Below, piece after piece: positions 16,449-26,175 of a stretch of DNA of 64,000 nucleotides (its first letter is position 1; the number at the start of each line of letters is the position of its first letter). The notes under the pieces were generated by a model. It worked only from the letters and a program-made list of their open reading frames with translations, was not told where the DNA came from and ran no database searches. Position numbers and translations under genes: made by a program. Source of the DNA: Nocardioides campestrisoli (lineage in GTDB: Bacteria; Actinomycetota; Actinomycetes; Propionibacteriales; Nocardioidaceae); NCBI RefSeq assembly GCF_013624435.2, contig NZ_CP061768.1, forward strand, positions 1,766,001 through 1,830,000. Direction: 5' to 3'.

Positions 16449-18284
16449 ATGGTCCAGCTCGAGGAGCCGCTCTCGCCCGCTCGGGAGGAGCGCGCAACCC
16501 CCGGTGATCCGGGCCCGGGACGGCGGGGCGTCCCTCGGTCGCGTTTCCCGGTCGTCGTGCGCATCGGCGTGGTGATGATCGCGATCCAGCTGGTCATCCG
16601 CGGCTGGGCGGCCTCCGGGTCGTACTACTTCCAGGACGACTTCCACCACCTGCACCTGGCCCGGAGCCTCGGCCTGAGCCGGGACTACCTGGTCCGCGAC
16701 TACGGTGGCCACCTCGAGGTCGGGCAGTACTTCCTGATCTGGCTGCTCTCCCACGCGGTCGACGACACCTTCCTGGTGCCGACCATCTCGGTGCTGGTGC
16801 TCCAGGGGATCGCCTCGCTCCTGCTCCTCGTCGTGCTGCGCACGTTGTTCGGCACGTCTCCCGCCGTCCTGGTGCCGTTCGCGGTCTACCTGTTCACCCC
16901 CTTGGGCCTGGGCTGGTCGGCCTGGTGGGCGGCTGCACTCCAGACGCTGCCGCTCCAGAGCTTCATGCTGCTGGCGATCCTTGGACTGGCGAAGGCCCAG
17001 CAGTCCGGCTCCCGGCGCTGGGCGGTGGTCTCGGTGCTCGCGCACGCCCTCGGCCTGGTCTTCTGGGAGAAGGCGGTCTTCATCCTGCCGACCCTGCTGG
17101 CCGTGCAGGTGCTGGTGATCTCCCGCGGGGGCCTGCGGGACCGGCTGGTGGACCTGCGCCGCGCCTGGCGGCTCTGGGCCGGGCACGTCGCGGTCTTCGC
17201 CGTCTACCTGGTCATCTACACCTCCATCGCCTCCTCGGTGCTCGGTGAGGGCGACTCGGAGCCGGACCTGAGCCTGCTGGCCGACCAGACCGTCTTCCGG
17301 ATGCTGATCCCCGGTCTGTTCGGCGGCCCGTGGCACGCCGACGGGGCCGAGCTCACCCTCTATCCGCTGGCCAGCGGGTTCGAGGCCACGGCGGCGCTGA
17401 TCGCGCTGCTGGCGCTGGTCTGGGTGAGCGTGGCCGTGACCGGTCGGCTGGCCTTGCTCGGGTGGGCCCTTCCGGTCGGCTACGTGGTGGCCGACCTGAC
17501 GCTGCTCGCCCTGGGCCGCGCGGACTGGCTCACGCTCCTGGCCCGCGACCCCCGCTACGTCGCCGACGCGCTGCCCCTGGTGGCCATCGGGTTCGCGGCC
17601 GCCTTCCGCGGGCTCTTCGACGACTCGACGCGTCCGGCGGCCCAGAGGCTGCGCCCCCGGCTGGAGCTTGCCGGGACCCTCAGGGTGGTCGTGGTGATCC
17701 TGATCAGCTGCTACGTCACCACCCGCGGCATGGTGCCGGCGGTGCAGCACGAGTACCCGAAGACGTTCGTGCAGAGCCTGCTGGGACAGCTCGAGCAGGA
17801 TCCGACCAAGGACGTGCTGAACACGCCCGCGCCGACCGACATCGGGGCGCGGGTCGACCTGGCGGGGCTCCTGGACGCGGTGGGCGCGGACGTCGAGGTT
17901 GGGCGGCCGACGGTCGCCCCGCACCTGGTGGACTCGCTGGGGCAGCTGCGTCCCCTCGCGATCCTGCCGGGCGCCCCGGTGGTGCCCGGCCCCGAGCCGG
18001 GCTGCGGCTGGCGCCTCGACGACAGCCAGGCGACGCCGTTGGGTGCGGTGCCGGCCGGGGACGGCATCGTCCGGGTGGCCCGTCTGCGGTACCAGGCCTC
18101 GATGGAGACGGTCCTGACGTTGCAGCACGGCGACGCGAGCAGCTCGCTGACGGTCCAGCCAGGGACCGGCGACGCCTACTTCCCACTGGGTGACGAGGCC
18201 GGATCGCTCCTCGCCCAGCTCGACGGGGGAGTGGGTCTCTGCGTCCTGGAGTGGACCGCCGGCCCTGCCTGGGTGGCCGACTGA
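16449..18284 (+). CDS. GT-C-like polytopic membrane protein (putative glycosyltransferase)
   Basis: A 611-aa membrane protein with about 11 hydrophobic segments and a C-terminal extracytoplasmic domain of roughly 180 residues. The loop after the first membrane segment holds YYFQDDFHHLHLA. Its acidic DDF pair sits where GT-C glycosyltransferases place catalytic acidic residues. ATG 16449 is preceded by an AAGGA-type site. It lies downstream of the acyltransferase in the same orientation, so it probably acts in the same envelope polysaccharide pathway. Donor and acceptor are unknown; it could also be a structural membrane protein. Confidence 0.65.
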   Translation: MVQLEEPLSPAREERATPGDPGPGRRGVPRSRFPVVVRIGVVMIAIQLVIRGWAASGSYYFQDDFHHLHLARSLGLSRDYLVRDYGGHLEVGQYFLIWLLSHAVDDTFLVPTISVLVLQGIASLLLLVVLRTLFGTSPAVLVPFAVYLFTPLGLGWSAWWAAALQTLPLQSFMLLAILGLAKAQQSGSRRWAVVSVLAHALGLVFWEKAVFILPTLLAVQVLVISRGGLRDRLVDLRRAWRLWAGHVAVFAVYLVIYTSIASSVLGEGDSEPDLSLLADQTVFRMLIPGLFGGPWHADGAELTLYPLASGFEATAALIALLALVWVSVAVTGRLALLGWALPVGYVVADLTLLALGRADWLTLLARDPRYVADALPLVAIGFAAAFRGLFDDSTRPAAQRLRPRLELAGTLRVVVVILISCYVTTRGMVPAVQHEYPKTFVQSLLGQLEQDPTKDVLNTPAPTDIGARVDLAGLLDAVGADVEVGRPTVAPHLVDSLGQLRPLAILPGAPVVPGPEPGCGWRLDDSQATPLGAVPAGDGIVRVARLRYQASMETVLTLQHGDASSSLTVQPGTGDAYFPLGDEAGSLLAQLDGGVGLCVLEWTAGPAWVAD

Positions 18285-18364
18285 GACCTTCGCCCGCAGC
18301 GTGTCGACGCGTGACATACTCGACCGGCCCTGGGACCGCGAGACGAAAGGTGGGTCCTGTCAGC

Positions 18365-19453
18365 ATGTCCCGCAACGACGCACCCGCCGACGCCTCGGTG
18401 GTCCAGCAGGCCCGCGACGTGGTGGGTCTCTACGGTGACCCGCACTCCGCCTGGGGGATCGCCCTGGAGCTGGTCTTCGACGAGCCGCTCGACCTCGTCG
18501 GGGTCGAGGAGCGTCTGACCCGGCTGTGCGCGGAGTTCCCCCAGCTGGGCGCTCCACCGGCCCTCGACGAGGTGGCGGCCGAGGCATGGGCGGCACGGCG
18601 CGAGGACGCCGCCTCGCGCGAGTTCGGGGAGGACGGACGTCTCGTCCGGCTGCTGGTGTCGCCGGACCGGACCGAGCTGTTCATCGCCGCGCACCACGGG
18701 GTCACCGACGGACTGGGCATGCTGGCGATCGCCGAGGCCGTCGCGCAGCGCGACCTGCGGTCCGAGGCACGCGGCGTCGCGGACCGGGCGTCGTCCCGCT
18801 CGTTCCTCACCTCGAGCGTGCTCCGGCTGTGGGAGGCGCTGATGCATCCTCCGGCCCGGTTCGCCGGGGTCCCTGGGCGGCACGGCTCCGTCGAGGAGCC
18901 CGACCGGATGGACGTGCTCCCGGTGACCCGGACCCGTGCGGACACGGCCAGGATGTGCAGCGTCGTGGCGACCGTCTTCGGCCGCTGGCGGCCACGCGGG
19001 CGGGTCGGACGAGGCCGGGTCATCCTGGTCCTCGGGGTGTCGCGGCGCCGAGCCGGCGAGCTGGCGGCCAACCGGCAGACCGGCTACCTCCGGGTCCCGC
19101 TCGCCCCGGGCGCCCCGGAGCAGGAGGTCCGCGCGCTGCTGGCCGATCTGCACCCCGAGCCGGACTTCCCCGAGACCCGCGCCGGTGGGGTGGGGCCGCT
19201 CGTCACCCGGCTGTTGCGCAACCGGCTCGGCAACACGGCCACGCTGAGCAACCTCGGCATCCTGCACGGCGAGGGTCTCCGGCACGCCGGGATCTTCCCG
19301 GCGCTCAGCGGACCGCAGGCGGTGGGCGTCGGCGTGGTCTCCACCGCGCAGACGACCACGCTCACCCTGCGCACCCGCCGGGCGGAGTTCACCGAGGAGC
19401 AGCACCGCGAGCTGCTCCGACTGATCGTCGAAGAGCTCGCGGCGCGGTCCTGA
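18365..19453 (+). CDS. PapA/condensation-type CoA-dependent acyltransferase-like protein
   Basis: A 362-aa protein whose AAHHGVTDGLGML matches the HHxxxDG active-site signature of the CoA-dependent acyltransferase/condensation superfamily (PapA, wax ester synthases, NRPS C domains). It is shorter than wax ester synthases, and no carrier-protein domain is present. SNLGILHGEGLRHAGIFPAL in the C-terminal half resembles the second subdomain floor region of the family. In mycobacteria, PapA-type proteins acylate envelope lipids. Its place among polysaccharide genes suggests O-acylation of a glycolipid or glycan, which is inference. ATG 18365 is chosen by the end of the coding-like sequence and an AAAGG upstream. 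Confidence 0.7.
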   Translation: MSRNDAPADASVVQQARDVVGLYGDPHSAWGIALELVFDEPLDLVGVEERLTRLCAEFPQLGAPPALDEVAAEAWAARREDAASREFGEDGRLVRLLVSPDRTELFIAAHHGVTDGLGMLAIAEAVAQRDLRSEARGVADRASSRSFLTSSVLRLWEALMHPPARFAGVPGRHGSVEEPDRMDVLPVTRTRADTARMCSVVATVFGRWRPRGRVGRGRVILVLGVSRRRAGELAANRQTGYLRVPLAPGAPEQEVRALLADLHPEPDFPETRAGGVGPLVTRLLRNRLGNTATLSNLGILHGEGLRHAGIFPALSGPQAVGVGVVSTAQTTTLTLRTRRAEFTEEQHRELLRLIVEELAARS

Positions 19454-19479
19454 ACGAGGACGGGTCGTACGGGCCCGAC

Positions 19480-20232
19480 TCAGTAAGGGTCGTACGGGGA
19501 GTCGTGCCCCAGCACCCGCGCGATCGGCCGCAGCCGCAGCCGCAGCAGCACCTTGAGGAAGACGTTGCGGATCCACCAGGGCATCTCGGCGAGGATCCGG
19601 AGCCGGTCCGCCGGGGTGGGCCTGCCCACCCGGAAGAGCGCCTGGGAGTCGCTGCGCCGCTCGTAGACGATCCGGTCGGAGAGGAGCACGTGGCGCAGGA
19701 TGCCGAGCGTGACCCCGATCGAGGAGAAGCAGTCGTGGATCACGATGCCACCCCCCTCGGGGAGGTGGGTGCTCCAGCGCAGGTCGTCGGAGAGGGTCCA
19801 GTAGTCGTGCTTGCCGTCGATGTAGAGCAGGTCGAACGGCCGGTCCCAGGTGGGCCGCAGCGAGGTGCTGTAGTCCGCGACCAGCTCGACCACCTGTCCG
19901 AGGTCGTTCGCGGCGATGTTGCGCTCGAACTTCTCCCGCGTGGAGAGACCGCCGAACAGCTTGCCCTCCACGAACGGGTCGACCGCCAGCACGGTGCCGT
20001 CCTTGTCGCGCAGCGCCTCGCCCAGGATCACCGTGGATCGACCCTGGTGGCTGCCGATCTCGAGCACGGTGGCGCCGGGACCCAGGGCACGGGCCTCGTC
20101 CCACAGGATCCGGGCCTGTCCCCGCTTGAGCCAGCCAGGGACGTCCTGCGCTCGACCCCACGCCCGTTCGAAGTCGGGGTCGGCGGACGTGTCGACGTCG
20201 CCGGGGGCTGGCGGGCGCTCTGCGTAGGACAT
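19480..20232 (-). CDS. Class I SAM-dependent methyltransferase (CmcI/Methyltransf_24 type)
   Basis: A 250-aa methyltransferase. Motif I is ATVLEIGSHQGRSTVILGEAL, the acidic residue after strand 2 is in VLAVDPF, and LLYIDGKHDYWTLSDDLRWSTHLPEGGGIVIHDC gives the DxxH metal or substrate region common in sugar and antibiotic O-methyltransferases. The basic C-terminus (LKVLLRLRLRPIARVLG) may contact the membrane. It probably methylates a sugar of the locus polysaccharide. It shares a short divergent promoter region with the aftD-like gene: the TAGAGT/ACTCTA overlap near 20268 could serve both strands. Confidence 0.8.
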   Translation of the reverse strand: MSYAERPPAPGDVDTSADPDFERAWGRAQDVPGWLKRGQARILWDEARALGPGATVLEIGSHQGRSTVILGEALRDKDGTVLAVDPFVEGKLFGGLSTREKFERNIAANDLGQVVELVADYSTSLRPTWDRPFDLLYIDGKHDYWTLSDDLRWSTHLPEGGGIVIHDCFSSIGVTLGILRHVLLSDRIVYERRSDSQALFRVGRPTPADRLRILAEMPWWIRNVFLKVLLRLRLRPIARVLGHDSPYDPY

Positions 20233-20320
20233 TCTCGGGACCTGTCGATGAAGTGGTGCTCGGCGGATAGAGTGCCCCGCACGTTACTTGAGAGTCGGCT
20301 GGTCCGAAACGAGGTTCACT

Positions 20321-23300
20321 GTGTGGTTCAGTCGACGAGACCTTCTTGACGACGCGCACGAAAGACGTTGGCCCAACGTCCTCGTGTGGATCGTCCTGGT
20401 CGGGTTCTCGTTCCGGCAGTACGCGGGTGAGACCACCTTCGACACCAAGCTCGACCTGACCGTCGCTCCCGGCGCGTTCCTTGAGCGCACGATGACGGCC
20501 TGGAACCCGATGAGCGCCTTCGGCGAGCTGCAGAACCAGGCCTACGGCTACCTCTTCCCGCAGGGCACGTTCTTCCTGCTGGGCGAGCTCGCCCGGGTGC
20601 CGGACTGGGTGGTCCAGCGCCTGTGGTCCGGGCTGCTGCTCGTGGTCGCCTACGAGGGTGCCCGCCAGCTCTTCCGCGCCATCGACTCCTCGCGCAACCG
20701 TCCCTGGCTGCCGATGGTCGCGGGGCTGGCGTACGCCTTCTCTCCCCGCCTCCTCGGTCTCTCCGGCGTCCTGACCGGCGAGATCCACCCGTCCGCGGTG
20801 CTGCCCTGGGTGGTGCTGCCGTTGATCCTGGTCCTCCAGGGACGCCTCACCCCGCTGCACGGCTCGGTCTGGTCCGGGGTGGCCGTGCTGATGATGGGCG
20901 GGGTCAACGCCACCGAGGTGCTGCTCGCACTGCCGCTGCCCGCCCTGGTGATCGCCACCAGCCTGCGCTCTCCCGAGGGACGGCGGATGGCGGTGTGGTG
21001 GCCGCTCGCGGTGATCGCAGCCACCCTGTGGTGGGTCTTCGGGCTCCTGACCCAGGGCAGGTACATCCCGCCCTTCCTCGACTACATCGAGACCGCGAGC
21101 GCCACCACCCAGCCGTTGGGCTGGGCCAACGTCACCCGCGGCGCCGACCACTGGCTCTCCTTCATCTGGGTCGGCGGACGTCCCTGGTGGGAGGGCTCCT
21201 ACCAGCTGGCGACCGACGCGCTGCTGGTCCTGCTCACCGGGATGGTGGCCGCGATCAGCCTCCTGGGGCTGTTCCACCGCAACATGCCCTACCGGCTGCC
21301 CTTCGCCCTCAGCGCACTGGCCGGGCTCGTGCTGCTCACCCTGGGCCACGTCGACAGCTTCGGCAGCCCGCTGTCCGGGGGGTTCCGGGACCTGCTGGAC
21401 GGCGCCCTGTCGCCCTTCCGCAACATCCACAAGCTCGATCCCGTCGTCCGGCTGCCGCTGGCGCTCGGCTTCGCGCACGCCGCGGGGCTGCTCGCGACGC
21501 GCCTTCGGGCAGGGCTCAAGGCGCGCCAGGAGTCGGGCGGCCGGCTGGGCCTGGTGCCGCGCCGGGTGGTGCGGCCGGTGGTGCTCGTCGCCGCGCTCCT
21601 GCTCCTCGCGGCCTCCGCCCAGCCGCTCTTCACCGGTGACCTGCGTCGTCCGGGGTGGAAGGAGATCCCGCGCGCCTGGGTCGAGGCCGCCCAGTACCTC
21701 GGCCGCCATGACGACGGACGGCGCACCCTGGTGCTGCCCGGGGCCGGGTTCGGCCAGCAGACCTGGGGCTGGACCATCGACGAGCCCATGCAGGCGCTGG
21801 CCGAGTCGCCCTGGGTCTCGCGCAGCCAGGTGCCGCTGGCTCCCGGCCAGACGATCCGCTACCTCGACGCGATCGAGGAGCGGATCCAGGACGGGCTCGG
21901 CTCCCCGGTGCTGGCCGACGCGCTGGCCCGGGCCGGGATCAAGCACGTGCTGGTCCGCCGCGACCTCGACCTGTGGGCGACCGAGGCCCCGAGCCCGGCC
22001 CGCGTCGACCTGGCCCTGAGCCGGAGCCCCGGGATCGACAAGGTCGCCTCGTTCGGCAGCACCTCGTTCGGCTCCCAGTCGATGATCGACGTCTTCGAGG
22101 TGAAGCGGAACATCCCGCTGCTCGAGGCGGTCGACGTCACCTCCGTCAAGACGCTGGCCGGCGGCCCCGAGGACGTGGTCACCGCGATGGAGGCGGGACT
22201 GCTCAGGGCCGGCGAGGTCACGGTCAACTCCGCCGAACCCGGCTGGGAGGCCGAGCCCGACGTCGTCGCGGACGGCTTCCGGCGCAGGGAGCGCCAGTTC
22301 GGCCGCCTGGTCGACGCGACCGGGCACGTGATGACGCAGGACGAGGAGTACCGCTCCTCGCGTGCCGTGCACGACTACCCCGGCGTGGCCGAGGAGCAGC
22401 GGGTGCACGCCCGCTACACCTCGCTGCGCACGGTGACGGCCTCCAGCTCCTCGGGGTACGTCGACAACCTGGGCGCCATCCAGGCGCAGATGGCCCCGTA
22501 CGCCGCGCTCGACGGGTCGCCCGAGACCTACTGGCGCTCCGCCGCGCTGGAGGACCCCGTCGGGCAGTGGCTGGAGATCGAGTTCCTCGAGAAGCGCCCG
22601 CTGACCCAGATGCGGGTGCTCGCCTCCGTCGACGGGGTGAGCGGCGTGCCGATCCGCCGGCTGCGGGTGGACGCCGGGGGCAAGAGCTACCCGGCCGAGG
22701 TGGACCCGATCACGGGCGAGGTGCGGGTCCAGCTGGACGGGACGCCAGTCGATCGCGTCCGACTCACCGTCACCGACGTCCTGGGGGAGCCCCGCTACGC
22801 CGTCGTGGCGCTGCGCGACGTCACGTTCGAGGGGGTCGAGATCGCCCGCACCCTCGTGCTGCCCGACCAGGGTGCCAGCGGCAGCTCCGCCTTCGTCTTC
22901 CGTGCCCGGCCGCACCGTCGGGCCTGCGTGGACGTGGGACTGGGGCCCCAGTGCGACGCCGGCTCCGGACGCGCCAGCGAGGAGGAGTTCGGCCTCGACC
23001 GCACCTTCCGCACGGCCAGCGGCGGCCGCTACCGCGTCTCAGCCACGGTGGTCGCCCGGAGCGCTCCGGCCACCGGCGACCTCCTGCACCCCTTCGAGAA
23101 CCGGCTCTCGGCGTCCGCGTCCTCGACGCTGGCGCTCGATCCGTCGGTGGCCGGGCAGCGGGCTGTCGACGACAACCCGATGACCCCGTGGATCGCCGCC
23201 CGCGGGGACGCGTCGCCCTCGCTGGACCTTCGGTGGGGATCGCCGCGGACCATCTCCCGGCTGCAGGTCGAGAGCTCGCACATCGACTCCTCCGCGCCTC

Positions 23301-24418
23301 GGACCGCGGTGATCGAGAGCGAGGACGGCGAACGCCGAGAGGTGCGGCTGGGCCCGGACTCCCTGGGCTACTTCGAGCCGATGCGGGCCAGCGCGGTCAC
23401 CATCACCTTCCCCATGCCCAGGAAGAGCCCGACCGGTGCCGACCTCCCGCCCCTGGGCATCGGGGAGCTCCACCTCGAAGGCCTGGAGAGGCTCAAGACC
23501 CCGTGGAACCCGCAGCAGCAGACGGGCGCGGTGTGCGGATTCGGCCCGGACCTCGTGCTGGACGGCCGGCGCTACCCGACCCGGGTGACCGGCACCCTGG
23601 GTGACGTGGCCGGCGGGACCGACCTCGAGCTGGAGCTGTGCGGCCGCCGAGCGGTCCGGATCGGGGAGGGAACCCACCAGCTCACGGTCACCTCCACGCC
23701 CCAGTTCGCGGTCACCTCGCTCACCCTCGAGCCGGTGGCCGGGTCGCCGGTCGAGGAGGAGGTGCGCGGTCGCGAGGTCGGCATCGAGCGGTGGGACGCC
23801 AACCACCGGGCGGTCACGGTGGGTCCGGGCCCCGAGAGCGTGCTGCGGATCCCGGAGAACGTGAACGCCGGCTGGCAGGCCACCCTCGACGGAGAGGTCC
23901 TGGAGCCGCTCCGGCTCGACGGCTGGCAGCAGGGCTTCAAGCTCGACGCCGGCGAGGGCGGCCTCGTGCAGCTCGAGTTCATCCCCGATCGCACCTACGC
24001 CACCCAGCTCGGGATCGGCGCCCTGACGGCGCTGGGCCTGCTCGCCCTCGCCATTGGCCTGGAGCTGCGACGTGGCCGAGGAGGCCGGGGGAGCCGCAGG
24101 CTCTCCGTGGTGCCGCAGCGCCGGTGGTTGGGCCAGATGGACACCGTCACCTTCCTGGCTCTGGGCCTGGGCGCCTTCCTCCTCGGCGGCGCCCCCCTGC
24201 TCAGCGGCGTCGCGTTGGGCTTCCTGCTTCGCCGGCGTCGCCGGGCCCTGTCGCTGGTGCCGGCGGGGATGGTCGCCCTCGCCGCGGGGATGCAGTCGTT
24301 CTCGTCCTGGCAGGAGGGGACCGTCAACGTGGCGGCCGCGGACTGGGTCGCCGCCGCGGCGATCGGCGTGTTCACCCTGGGGCTGCTTCGGCCCCCCGGC
24401 ACCCGGAGGTCCTCGTGA
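20321..24418 (+). CDS. aftD: AftD-like alpha-(1->3)-arabinofuranosyltransferase (DUF3367)
   Basis: A very large (1365 aa) membrane glycosyltransferase resembling mycobacterial AftD, which adds alpha-1,3 arabinofuranose branches to arabinogalactan or lipoarabinomannan using decaprenyl-phospho-arabinose. An N-terminal GT-C membrane domain (~residues 1–420) has the loop GETTFDTKLDLTVAPGAFL and AWNPMSAFGELQNQAYGYLFPQG. Extracytoplasmic carbohydrate-binding modules of the discoidin type follow (LEDPVGQWLEIEFLEKRPLTQMRV; DDNPMTPWIAARGDASPSLDLRWG). Two to four membrane segments close the C-terminus. GTG 20321 follows GAGG; TTG 20288 is an alternative. The stop overlaps the next gene by 4 nt. Confidence 0.85.
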   Translation: MWFSRRDLLDDAHERRWPNVLVWIVLVGFSFRQYAGETTFDTKLDLTVAPGAFLERTMTAWNPMSAFGELQNQAYGYLFPQGTFFLLGELARVPDWVVQRLWSGLLLVVAYEGARQLFRAIDSSRNRPWLPMVAGLAYAFSPRLLGLSGVLTGEIHPSAVLPWVVLPLILVLQGRLTPLHGSVWSGVAVLMMGGVNATEVLLALPLPALVIATSLRSPEGRRMAVWWPLAVIAATLWWVFGLLTQGRYIPPFLDYIETASATTQPLGWANVTRGADHWLSFIWVGGRPWWEGSYQLATDALLVLLTGMVAAISLLGLFHRNMPYRLPFALSALAGLVLLTLGHVDSFGSPLSGGFRDLLDGALSPFRNIHKLDPVVRLPLALGFAHAAGLLATRLRAGLKARQESGGRLGLVPRRVVRPVVLVAALLLLAASAQPLFTGDLRRPGWKEIPRAWVEAAQYLGRHDDGRRTLVLPGAGFGQQTWGWTIDEPMQALAESPWVSRSQVPLAPGQTIRYLDAIEERIQDGLGSPVLADALARAGIKHVLVRRDLDLWATEAPSPARVDLALSRSPGIDKVASFGSTSFGSQSMIDVFEVKRNIPLLEAVDVTSVKTLAGGPEDVVTAMEAGLLRAGEVTVNSAEPGWEAEPDVVADGFRRRERQFGRLVDATGHVMTQDEEYRSSRAVHDYPGVAEEQRVHARYTSLRTVTASSSSGYVDNLGAIQAQMAPYAALDGSPETYWRSAALEDPVGQWLEIEFLEKRPLTQMRVLASVDGVSGVPIRRLRVDAGGKSYPAEVDPITGEVRVQLDGTPVDRVRLTVTDVLGEPRYAVVALRDVTFEGVEIARTLVLPDQGASGSSAFVFRARPHRRACVDVGLGPQCDAGSGRASEEEFGLDRTFRTASGGRYRVSATVVARSAPATGDLLHPFENRLSASASSTLALDPSVAGQRAVDDNPMTPWIAARGDASPSLDLRWGSPRTISRLQVESSHIDSSAPRTAVIESEDGERREVRLGPDSLGYFEPMRASAVTITFPMPRKSPTGADLPPLGIGELHLEGLERLKTPWNPQQQTGAVCGFGPDLVLDGRRYPTRVTGTLGDVAGGTDLELELCGRRAVRIGEGTHQLTVTSTPQFAVTSLTLEPVAGSPVEEEVRGREVGIERWDANHRAVTVGPGPESVLRIPENVNAGWQATLDGEVLEPLRLDGWQQGFKLDAGEGGLVQLEFIPDRTYATQLGIGALTALGLLALAIGLELRRGRGGRGSRRLSVVPQRRWLGQMDTVTFLALGLGAFLLGGAPLLSGVALGFLLRRRRRALSLVPAGMVALAAGMQSFSSWQEGTVNVAAADWVAAAAIGVFTLGLLRPPGTRRSS

Positions 24419-26175
24419 CGCACTGGATCCGGCAGGCATTCGCCAGCCGCCCCGCCCTGCTTGCGATGCTGGTGCTGGTCGGTCACACGGTCTGGCTCCG
24501 AAGCGTGCTGGTGGAGGGCTACTTCACCCAGCACGACTTCGTCCTCCTGGCCCGGCTGAACGGCGAGGCCCTCTCCGGTGCTCTGCTCACCGAACCGCTG
24601 GCAGGGGAGCTCTCCCCGGTGGGGATGCTGCTGGCCTGGGCCGTCGAACGGGCCGCCCCGCTGAGCTGGGCGGGGCCGACGTACGCGGTGCTGGCGCTCC
24701 ACGTGCTGGGGGCCCTGCTGCTGTGGCTGGTGCTCTCCCGGCTGCTCGAGGAGCGCTGGCTGCGGTTGCCGCTCTTCGTCGCCGCGGTCCTCACGCCACT
24801 GACCCTGGGCCCGATCGTGTGGTGGTCGCTCGCGCTGCTCCACCTGCCGGTGCAGATCCTCTTCCTGGCCGCGGTGCTCGCCCTGCTCCTCCGCGTCCAG
24901 GAGGGGTGGCGGCACGGACCCTGGATCGCCGGGACGGCGATGACGCTGCTGCTGCTCGGCAACGACCGCACCCTGCTCCTTCCCTGGGTCGTGCTGCTGG
25001 TGCTGGCCGGGGTCCTTGGCGGGGACCAGGAGGGCTGGCGCGCACGCGTGCGCGCCGCCTGGAGCGCCTCGCCCGCCCTGTGGGGCTGGATGGCCGTGGC
25101 GTGCGTGGTCCGGGCATTCGTCTCCGTGCGTGAGCACGGCACCGCCCTGGTGTCCCCGGAGGCATGGCGGAGCGCCCTGGACGCCCTGCTGCAGTCCGGC
25201 CTGCCTGCCGTGGCCGGCGGACCCTGGTCCGGCGAGGTGGTCGAGACCCACCTGACGGCGGCGGGTCCGGCCGTCCTGGTCGGCGGCCTTCTCCTGCTCC
25301 TGCTGCTCGATGCTCTGCGTCGCTCCGGCAGGCCACAGGGCGTGGTCGCGGGCCTGGGTGCCCTGCTGCTCCTCGCCTCGGGCCTGGTGCTGTCCGCCTC
25401 CTCCGCCGGGGCGAGCGCATCAGGACGGTTCCTGACGGACGCCGCCGTGGTCGCGGTGGTGCTGCTGGCGGTCGCGCTGCGTGGTACGCCGGTTCCCCGG
25501 GCGCTGGTCCGGCGGTCCGGGCCGAGCCCCGCGTTCCTCGCGGTCGCCGTCGCGGTCGCCGTCCTGGCCTCTGCCGCGATCACCCGCGAGGCGCTGCTCC
25601 CCACCCTGACCGGCGACGACGACCGGCTCTACCTGGCCAACCTGGCCGAGGGCGTGGCCTCCAACCCACAGGCGGTGCTGCTCGATGGACCGGTCCCGGC
25701 GGGGGTGATGGGGCCTGACCTGGGGGAGGAGGCCCGGCTCTCGGTCGTGGCCTCGGCGCTGCGGGACCGCCCGTCGTTCGGGAGCGCGAGCGAGTTCCTC
25801 TCCCTGGTCACCGAGCAGGGATACGTCTGGGGCATCGACGTCTACGCCCCCGTGCGGTCCGTGCGTGGCCCGAACCGGGACTGCGGGTATCCGGTCACCG
25901 CCCAGCGGCGCGAGATCGCGATGCGCCGACCCGTGGAGGACGGCGCGCACGTGCTCCGTGTCGACTACTTCCTCGACGGCGACACCTACGCGGTCCTCGA
26001 CGTCGCGGGCGAGCGGACGACCCTGCCGGTCCGCAGCGGCCTGCACTCGCTCTACGTTCCCGTGACCCGTGGCTACTCCAGCGTGAGCATCGCGCTGGAG
26101 TCGCGGGAGCACACCCTGTGCGTCACCGGTCTCGCGGCGGGGGTGCCCGTGCCCGCCCAGCTCCCGTCGTCGTGA
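24415..26175 (+). CDS. GT-C-like polytopic membrane protein
   Basis: A 586-aa membrane protein with about ten hydrophobic segments and a C-terminal beta-rich extracytoplasmic region of roughly 170 residues. GTG 24415 overlaps the aftD stop (GTGA), and its own stop overlaps the next GTG, so the three genes are translationally coupled. The early loop (VEGYFTQHDFVLLARLN) places an HD pair where GT-C enzymes hold acidic residues. Overall plan is similar to the 611-aa protein at 16449–18284, including the acid-containing first loop. No catalytic assignment can be made. Likely role: a glycosyl transfer or partner of the AftD-like enzyme. Confidence 0.65.
   Translation: MTHWIRQAFASRPALLAMLVLVGHTVWLRSVLVEGYFTQHDFVLLARLNGEALSGALLTEPLAGELSPVGMLLAWAVERAAPLSWAGPTYAVLALHVLGALLLWLVLSRLLEERWLRLPLFVAAVLTPLTLGPIVWWSLALLHLPVQILFLAAVLALLLRVQEGWRHGPWIAGTAMTLLLLGNDRTLLLPWVVLLVLAGVLGGDQEGWRARVRAAWSASPALWGWMAVACVVRAFVSVREHGTALVSPEAWRSALDALLQSGLPAVAGGPWSGEVVETHLTAAGPAVLVGGLLLLLLLDALRRSGRPQGVVAGLGALLLLASGLVLSASSAGASASGRFLTDAAVVAVVLLAVALRGTPVPRALVRRSGPSPAFLAVAVAVAVLASAAITREALLPTLTGDDDRLYLANLAEGVASNPQAVLLDGPVPAGVMGPDLGEEARLSVVASALRDRPSFGSASEFLSLVTEQGYVWGIDVYAPVRSVRGPNRDCGYPVTAQRREIAMRRPVEDGAHVLRVDYFLDGDTYAVLDVAGERTTLPVRSGLHSLYVPVTRGYSSVSIALESREHTLCVTGLAAGVPVPAQLPSS

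Noticed and set aside
18176..22915. Antisense open frame of about 1580 codons across the envelope locus
   Set aside because: It crosses four well-supported genes on both strands and has shadow-like composition with no domain.
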